Shown here in pieces: positions 58,668-64,000 of a DNA stretch of 64,000 nt (position 1 is its first letter; each line of letters opens with the position of its first letter). The notes beneath the pieces are model-generated. The model searched no databases. It saw only the letters and a list, made by a program, of their open reading frames with translations, and was not told where the DNA came from. A program made the position numbers and the translations under genes. Source of the DNA: CAKZNE01 sp002695025 (lineage in GTDB: Bacteria; Bacteroidota; Bacteroidia; Flavobacteriales; Schleiferiaceae); the NCBI GenBank assembly GCA_913043285.1, contig CAJWML010000008.1, forward strand, positions 62,001 to 126,000, read 5' to 3'.

Positions 58668-61607
58668 CTACTTGATCATCAGTTTGTCGGAATGAACAAC
58701 TGCGTCATTATAATACACCTGATAGAGATACATACCTGGTATCAGGCCACTCAGGTCAATGCGATTCTCGCTATTGATAGTACAGGGGCCGCTATACACT
58801 GTGTGACCAGCCACATCCACAATATGCAATAAAGCCTGGCCATGGTGCTCGGGAGCCTGTTCCATGCGCACATTTAAGAGCGCAAAAGAATGGGCGGGGT
58901 TGGGAACCAATGAAACTTCACTGATATGGAAGCTTCCAGCTTCGTCCAGGCTTGTTGGATCTCCGTTTTCGCTTGCATCGGTTTTTGATGTCCTTCTGGG
59001 TTTACAGGCACAAATAGGGTCCGACCATGCGGAGGCGGAACCGTTTCCGCAAACAGCCCGTACCCTCCAGGAGAAACAGGAGGAAAAACCAATTGTATCA
59101 ATGGTATTGGTGGTTTGTACAATAACTTCACCAGGCAGGAAAGGTGTACTACAGCAATTGGGGTCGCTTTGATAGACGGCTATTTCATAATATGCTGTAT
59201 AAGGTACTGCTTGCCATCCTAAACGGTGTCCAAAAGGAGTAATCGAACACTTGAGTTGTTCCGGGGGATTTGGATTACACGGCTGACAAGAGCAAACGGA
59301 TGCACTCCAGGGAGATACTTTACCATTTGCACAGATGGCTCTTACCTGCCAGGAAAAGCATTTTGTACTTCGGAGGGTATAGGAAGGGGTAAGCGAACTG
59401 TCCATAAAAGACTGAAAAAGGTTATCCGGACCACAGCAGCTTTCATCTCCTATGAAAAAACGTATTTCGTAGCTCACCGCATTGGCTACCGGGCTCCAGG
59501 TCATCATCTGGTTACGGCTGGATAAAACACATTGCAAATCCTGAGGAGCGCTAAGCTCACAGGGTGGGGCACAAGTGAAGGTATAGGTCACACTATCGCT
59601 GCAACCGGTGGCATTATCGGTAACCACCACACTTATGGGCAGTTGATTGAAAGAAACGGAAGCGGCATCACCGGTAGTATTGTTACTCCAGGCAAAAGAA
59701 TGCGTAGCCGTAGTCAGTACCGTACCGTTACTCAATACCCGGATGGGGAATTGCGTATCCGGGAACTTACAGGGGTCAAAACTACAGAGAGAATCTACAT
59801 CCAGGCCGAAATCGGTATTGTCACAACAAGAGCCGTTAAGGCCGGGATTCTCGCAACAGCTAAAATTATAGGTATAGGACCATACACAGCTTCCGGGGCC
59901 GCTTACCGTAACCACCACTGTGGAATCGGGGTAAGTGGAGGAGATAGCGGAATGATTCCCGGGTTCATGGCTCCAGGAGATGTTGTAAATATTATTATCC
60001 ACCAGTGAGCCATCTTCATTGTATACAAATATCGGGAAGGCTTCATCCGGATGCTCACAATAATCGCAGCAGGGATCACCGCCACCGCCACGCTGGGCCA
60101 TACCGGAAGAAACCCGCTTTTTATAATCATCTATTTCAGCTTGTACGGCTGCAGGTATACGGTAGCTGGCGTTGGGAGCGTAGAGGTCGCAGCAGGTAAA
60201 TACATTAAATTCAGGGCAGCACACCTCCTGGTAGACGTAATCGTTGTTCTGCCCGGGATTGGTGTGGTAGTCATTTTCCCAGCGGATTTGCCCCGGGCCG
60301 AAGGAGAACATCACATCCACGCGAAAATCAAAGCCATCTCCGGGGTTCACATTGGCGGGTAGGTTAGCCGGGGTTACAGTAAAGGAGAAATAGTTATTGC
60401 TGAGATTGACCGGGATAAACCCTACGGTTACATCCGCACCGTTCTGGAGAATAGAGAGTTTTACACTATCAATCAAAGCGGTATCGCAATTCAGGATAGC
60501 GTAGTCAATGGTACCATTAACAGTAAGCGTATCGCCCTGGCAAGGTTTGGTGGAGTTCAATTCTACCGCTCCCTGGAAATTACAGGAGTCCCTTTCCTCG
60601 GTACAGGTATCACAAATGTTGTCAACATAAGCGTATCCCCAGTGTCCCCCCCAGCCGCAATCGGTAGCAATAAATTCGAGGGTTACCGTATCACCGGGTT
60701 GGCCACAAGCGTCTACAAAACCACATTTCCAGTCACGGTATCTGATAGGGGAATTCTGGCTTGTACTGTTAGGAGGCGCTTCAAAAAGAAAAGGGTCAGA
60801 TGAGTAAGCGCTATGACAAAGCCTGTCACATTCTATTCCATTAGTATTCAGTACCCTGGCTAAAAAAGTGGGTTTTTCACCATCATGACTAAATCCAGGG
60901 TCCACCAGTACAGGTGCATAATGGAAGAAGATGCGTTCGTCTACTTCCGAAAGTACCACATGCTTAATCAACTTGCTTACACTATTCTCAGGCCGTGTAC
61001 GATTAGGAGCGTCTTGATCGGAATTGATACGTGCTGCATGTTGTCCGTCAAAAACCCTTTGGATAGGTACGTTAGAGTCGGCTCCCGTATCTACTATCGC
61101 AAAATCCCCGGTATACGTCATAGGACTACTGGTAAAGTTCAGGGTACTGACGGTTGGTGAGGCGGTAAGTATATCACAGTCGCCTTGAGTGTATTCAAAG
61201 TACGATACTTCTCCACTGTAATTGCTGAAATCATTGCTCTCAAAACCACCGTTATCGCAGGAGCCGGCTATAAATTGCGGGATAAAAATGTCCTTAGCCC
61301 AGGGGTTGTTGAGGAAATACTGGGTACGCCAGTACTGTTCTTTAAATTGCTGAAGAAGAATGGCTTCCTCGGCCTGGCTGATGGGCTCTTCAGAATGAAT
61401 AAGATATTGATCAAATCTTTGAGTTTCGGATGGAGGCAGGCTTTTATGGATGTTATCATCAATAAAGCTGGCTATTTTCTGCTCTTCAGCTTTCATAAGT
61501 ACCAGGCGATTGGCATACTGGCTGCTGGTCTCCTGGGCCAGAACATAGGATGTTAGCATACAGACCATAAGGACTATGGCCCAACACGAGTTGAGTTTTC
61601 GGATCAT
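58668..61607 (-). CDS. Large T9SS-secreted multidomain protein with Cys-rich FN3-like repeats
   Basis: The 979-residue protein has a signal peptide (about 1-24). An N-terminal helical part is followed by a long beta-rich region, a Cys-rich part (about 450-690, with CCDLYAP, PCCDYCEHPDEAF and CCDNTDFG), and two fibronectin-III-like repeats. Those repeats are about 690-790 (CFSWQVRAICANGKVSPWS) and about 790-885 (CFSWRVRAVCGNGSASAWS). A type A sorting domain closes it (about 900-979, EVSLVPNPAHSFALLNV). The role is unknown; adhesion or surface structure is the usual use of such architectures. Confidence 0.82.
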   Translation of the reverse strand: MIRKLNSCWAIVLMVCMLTSYVLAQETSSQYANRLVLMKAEEQKIASFIDDNIHKSLPPSETQRFDQYLIHSEEPISQAEEAILLQQFKEQYWRTQYFLNNPWAKDIFIPQFIAGSCDNGGFESNDFSNYSGEVSYFEYTQGDCDILTASPTVSTLNFTSSPMTYTGDFAIVDTGADSNVPIQRVFDGQHAARINSDQDAPNRTRPENSVSKLIKHVVLSEVDERIFFHYAPVLVDPGFSHDGEKPTFLARVLNTNGIECDRLCHSAYSSDPFLFEAPPNSTSQNSPIRYRDWKCGFVDACGQPGDTVTLEFIATDCGWGGHWGYAYVDNICDTCTEERDSCNFQGAVELNSTKPCQGDTLTVNGTIDYAILNCDTALIDSVKLSILQNGADVTVGFIPVNLSNNYFSFTVTPANLPANVNPGDGFDFRVDVMFSFGPGQIRWENDYHTNPGQNNDYVYQEVCCPEFNVFTCCDLYAPNASYRIPAAVQAEIDDYKKRVSSGMAQRGGGGDPCCDYCEHPDEAFPIFVYNEDGSLVDNNIYNISWSHEPGNHSAISSTYPDSTVVVTVSGPGSCVWSYTYNFSCCENPGLNGSCCDNTDFGLDVDSLCSFDPCKFPDTQFPIRVLSNGTVLTTATHSFAWSNNTTGDAASVSFNQLPISVVVTDNATGCSDSVTYTFTCAPPCELSAPQDLQCVLSSRNQMMTWSPVANAVSYEIRFFIGDESCCGPDNLFQSFMDSSLTPSYTLRSTKCFSWQVRAICANGKVSPWSASVCSCQPCNPNPPEQLKCSITPFGHRLGWQAVPYTAYYEIAVYQSDPNCCSTPFLPGEVIVQTTNTIDTIGFSSCFSWRVRAVCGNGSASAWSDPICACKPRRTSKTDASENGDPTSLDEAGSFHISEVSLVPNPAHSFALLNVRMEQAPEHHGQALLHIVDVAGHTVYSGPCTINSENRIDLSGLIPGMYLYQVYYNDAVVHSDKLMIK

Positions 61608-62069
61608 GTAATTTTAAATTAAAATAGGTTGCTTCCTACTCTTTTATGGATTTTCGGAATCCTCCATTGGAATCTTGGCCACGAAAATATTTATTGTCCG
61701 TAGCCGGGAATTATGGAACTAGTAAAGCGTTTTCTTTAAAGAGAATGGCCAGGCCAAAAAAGAGTTTTTCAAGGTTTTGATTACGAACTAACCAAGCCTT
61801 CTGCTTTGTTAAAAAGCTAATAGTTGACCGGTGTCTGATAAATTAGTTATAGAGATTCCAAATGCTGGAGGAGTTCGAGTCTTTTAAAGTGAAAGCCTCT
61901 CATATAAGGACGACTTTTCCCTGCGTGTCATAAACCTGAAATCAAATAATAGAAAGCCACCTTCAAATAATAAAGTCCCGGACGTAAATAATAGAGTTGC
62001 ACCCCGGAGCTTCAAAGGGCATGGTATGTTTGAGCAGAATTAATAACAAACCCGCTTAAAACGCACCCC
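61608..62069. other. Intergenic region before the SPFH-like gene
   Basis: No gene is seen in these 460 bases. Near the right end lie three direct repeats described separately, and the stretch should hold the promoters of the T9SS gene on one side and the SPFH-like lipoprotein gene on the other. Confidence 0.5.
61944..61995. repeat. Three direct repeats with 21-bp period
   Basis: AAATAATAGA (61944-61953), AAATAATAAA (61965-61974) and AAATAATAGA (61986-61995) begin exactly 21 bases apart, two turns of the helix. They lie 75 bases before the SPFH-like gene. Phased direct repeats of about 9-10 bp are the layout bound by LytTR-type response regulators, which are common in Bacteroidota; the regulator is inferred. 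Confidence 0.55.
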
Positions 62070-63098
62070 ATGGAAACAAAAACAAAATTCATCACCTTAC
62101 TAAGCTTAACCTTTTTTCTAACGCTTACTTCCTGCCAGAAAAAGCAAACCCAACAAGAGCCGGTGCGCCAGCAAATGGTCAGCCAGTCCGTTTTGAACGG
62201 TGTGCGCCTGGCGGATGGCATGCCACTCAGCATTAAACTATCTACCCGCTGGGAAATTGCGGACAGTAAACACTTTGAAAAACAGTTTGGCAGTACCGGC
62301 CGCTACGATACCCTGGTGTTAACCCCCAAACAACTGGAACTGGCCAACCAGGTCTCCAATCGCTTTGAGCATGTGGATTCCGTTTTCACCACCCAGCGCC
62401 AGGCTTTTATCCTGCAACTGAAGCAACACCTGCTCAACAAGTTGGGAGAAGAGGGAGTAGAGGTCAATGACGTGATCGTGTCCAAAATAGAATTCCCTGC
62501 TTCCTACACCAATGTGAAAGAGCGCCTGGCCTTACAGGAGCAGGAGTTGAAGAGCATCCGTAAACAAAGCGTTATTGACCTGGAAAATGCGGAAGCGCAA
62601 AAGAAAAAGGCCATAGCCCAGGGCGTAGTAAATGTGGAACAGGCGCAGATAGACGCCCGCCTGGAAAAAATACAAGCCGAGATGGAGCAGAGCCGCAGGG
62701 CTTCCATGCTGGCCAAGGCTGAAACGGACAAGCAGGTGGCTGAACGCAGGGCGCAGGCCGAAGCGCGCAGGCAGGTTTTACTGGCTGAAGCTGATGCCAG
62801 GCAGAGAGAACTGTACGCTGATGTGGAGGTAGAGCGCAGCCGTAAACTCAACAACGTAGAAGTAAAGAAACAAGAGGAACTGGCGCAGGTAGAGCTTAAA
62901 AAGGAAGAGCAAAACAATGAGCTGGCCTACCAGCATAACGTAAAAATGGCCAGCCTCTGTGAGCAGCGCCCGGCTTATGCCAGCTACCTGATCAATAAGC
63001 AGATGGCCGAAAAAGTGCAGATAGCTGTACTGCCCAACGATAAAAATGCCACGGTATTCAGCGGCTTACTCAACCAGGAAATGACCTTTGCCAAATAA
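62070..63098 (+). CDS. SPFH/band-7-like coiled-coil lipoprotein
   Basis: The 342-residue protein has a lipoprotein signal (FFLTLTSC, Cys22). A band-7-like domain (about 40-160, with LADGMPLSIKLSTRWEIADS, FTTQRQAFILQLKQHLLNKL and VNDVIVSKIEFP) precedes a long coiled coil rich in Ala, Glu, Lys and Gln (about 165-295). SPFH proteins form ring- or cage-like scaffolds on membranes and partner with proteases. A lipid anchor with periplasmic SPFH is not the usual topology, in which the N-terminal helix spans the membrane. The three upstream repeats suggest specific control. Confidence 0.7.
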   Translation: METKTKFITLLSLTFFLTLTSCQKKQTQQEPVRQQMVSQSVLNGVRLADGMPLSIKLSTRWEIADSKHFEKQFGSTGRYDTLVLTPKQLELANQVSNRFEHVDSVFTTQRQAFILQLKQHLLNKLGEEGVEVNDVIVSKIEFPASYTNVKERLALQEQELKSIRKQSVIDLENAEAQKKKAIAQGVVNVEQAQIDARLEKIQAEMEQSRRASMLAKAETDKQVAERRAQAEARRQVLLAEADARQRELYADVEVERSRKLNNVEVKKQEELAQVELKKEEQNNELAYQHNVKMASLCEQRPAYASYLINKQMAEKVQIAVLPNDKNATVFSGLLNQEMTFAK

Positions 63099-63164
63099 CA
63101 GCTTTGTTTCCATGCCTTAACCAGGCCCGGCCACCGGTTGCTTTGCAGTCGGTGGTTTTTGGGT

Positions 63165-64000
63165 TTAGGAAGCGGCTCGTTCCGCCATTTGGCGGGCCAT
63201 CCTTTTTTTCCAGTCGGCCCATTTTTCCTCGTAATAGGTGCTGATGAGGTCATCCACCTTTTTCATGATAAATACATTATAGGCTCCCTTCAGCTGTTTA
63301 AGGATGGAGCTGTTTACGGTACGCAGCGCCATTCCAAAGCCGGTGGTGATGTATTCATTGTAATGCCACCATCCGCTGGGCATAAATACGGTATCACCGT
63401 GTTTCAACACTGCGGTAAAGCCTTCTGCTTTGGCCAGGGCCGGGAATTCATTATAATCCGGATTGCGGAGATCTACATTACTATGCGACCCCATGGGCTG
63501 CTTGTAGAGGAAGGGCGACATTTCGGGGCTGAAAAGCGTTACGCGTTTTTCACCCGAGAACTGGGTGAGGAATACGTTGGACAGGTCAATGTCATAGTGC
63601 AGCCTTACTTCTGAGCCTTCTCCGCCAAAAAACATTACGGGCACCGATTTTACCCAGCCATCGGCAATATCCGGGAAGGTGAAATCCTGTTTCAGTTGCG
63701 GGGCATATTTGAAGATGTTAAAAAGGAACAGCCTGAAATCATTGGGGCCTTGTTGAATAAGATCAATGTAATCCGAGAAGCTCATTACCTGTTCCGGGGG
63801 CATTTTGATGCGCGTAGGTTGGTTGGTTTTCCAGCTTCCGAACACTTGCACCTTTTCATGGCCCACCAGGGTCTTAAAGCGCTCGTAGGTCCAGTTTTGC
63901 ATGGATGGCCAATTCTCACCAAAGCTCCGGAAGATCAAGGGTTTTTGAGGAAGGTAATACTCTTTTTGAAACTCTTCGCGAGTAATACTTTCTCTGAATT
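63165..64000 (-). CDS. Cupin-like (JmjC-type) protein, 5' part cut by window edge
   Basis: The frame is open to the right edge: codons past 63938 read FRESITREEFQKEYYLPQKP before LIFRSFGENWPSMQNW, so the TTG at 63938 is not the start. The visible 277 residues contain the JmjC-like iron site in LHYDIDLSNVFLTQFSGEKRVTLFSP (His and Asp, plus a distal His in GWWHYNEY). That indicates a cupin_8 Fe(II)/2-oxoglutarate oxygenase that may hydroxylate protein or another substrate. The C-terminus ends in a basic helix (WADWKKRMARQMAERAAS). Confidence 0.75.
   Translation of the reverse strand, partial: FRESITREEFQKEYYLPQKPLIFRSFGENWPSMQNWTYERFKTLVGHEKVQVFGSWKTNQPTRIKMPPEQVMSFSDYIDLIQQGPNDFRLFLFNIFKYAPQLKQDFTFPDIADGWVKSVPVMFFGGEGSEVRLHYDIDLSNVFLTQFSGEKRVTLFSPEMSPFLYKQPMGSHSNVDLRNPDYNEFPALAKAEGFTAVLKHGDTVFMPSGWWHYNEYITTGFGMALRTVNSSILKQLKGAYNVFIMKKVDDLISTYYEEKWADWKKRMARQMAERAAS

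Noticed and set aside
1..64000. CRISPR array, rRNA or complete tRNA genes
   Set aside because: No regularly spaced identical repeats, conserved rRNA stretches or full cloverleaf were seen by reading; only one tRNA 3' end is present.

Overview
The window looks like part of a Bacteroidota chromosome. Type IX secretion (T9SS) C-terminal sorting domains, a carboxypeptidase-regulatory-like plus TonB receptor, TAnnTTTG-type promoter elements, a near absence of Shine-Dalgarno sites and HYC_CC_PP-, DUF3347- and DUF5676-type small proteins all point there. The order or genus cannot be fixed from the sequence alone. No rRNA, complete tRNA, transposase, integrase or CRISPR array was seen.

Left block (1-8.5 kb, all minus strand): a FecA-like TonB receptor begins a tightly packed run with NhaA, an MFS exporter, an MgtC/DUF4010 protein, a K+ channel, an archaeal-type (type II) GAPDH and a dicarboxylate/amino-acid symporter cut by the window edge. 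A perfect 23-bp dyad just upstream of the receptor looks like an iron-repressor operator.

Metal and envelope block (8.6-29.3 kb, all minus strand): His-rich and Met-rich lipoproteins, two c-type cytochromes, a porin, a YHS lipoprotein, a universal stress protein, a PII-like protein, an M50 protease with CBS domains, NDH-2, a lycopene-cyclase-like membrane protein and a membrane-anchored AlbA protein come first. An ArsR regulator, an HMA copper chaperone, an HMA-AraC fusion regulator and a CusCBA copper/silver efflux operon with DUF3347 and HYC_CC_PP accessories follow. Two matching operator-promoter units in front of the His-rich gene and the HYC_CC_PP gene suggest one copper regulon.

Secretion and decay block (29.3-41 kb): three T9SS-sorted secreted proteins, then several broken genes (an orphan sorting domain, a di-haem peroxidase with an internal deletion, a CusA fragment, a small membrane protein and a GNAT acetyltransferase with one amber codon). 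Intact genes among them encode a Cys-rich copper-binding protein, an SDR, an MGH1-like glycosidase and a membrane/VKOR fusion.

Defence island (41-54 kb): AbiEi/AbiEii, then XRE-OLD nuclease-type III Mod-Res-SIR2 in one overlapping operon with its own inverted-repeat operator, an AbiV-like protein, a roughly 0.9-kb hairpin-rich non-coding segment, and an ApeA-like HEPN protein. A cluster of small Bacteroidota-specific genes follows (54-56.3 kb) and stops at a tRNA 3'-end fragment with a terminator, which looks like the edge of an integrated element.

Right block (57-64 kb): a secreted GH5 glycosidase, a large T9SS protein, an SPFH-like coiled-coil lipoprotein preceded by three 21-bp-phased direct repeats, and a JmjC/cupin-like protein cut by the right edge. 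Family assignments come from motif recognition, not from database searches.
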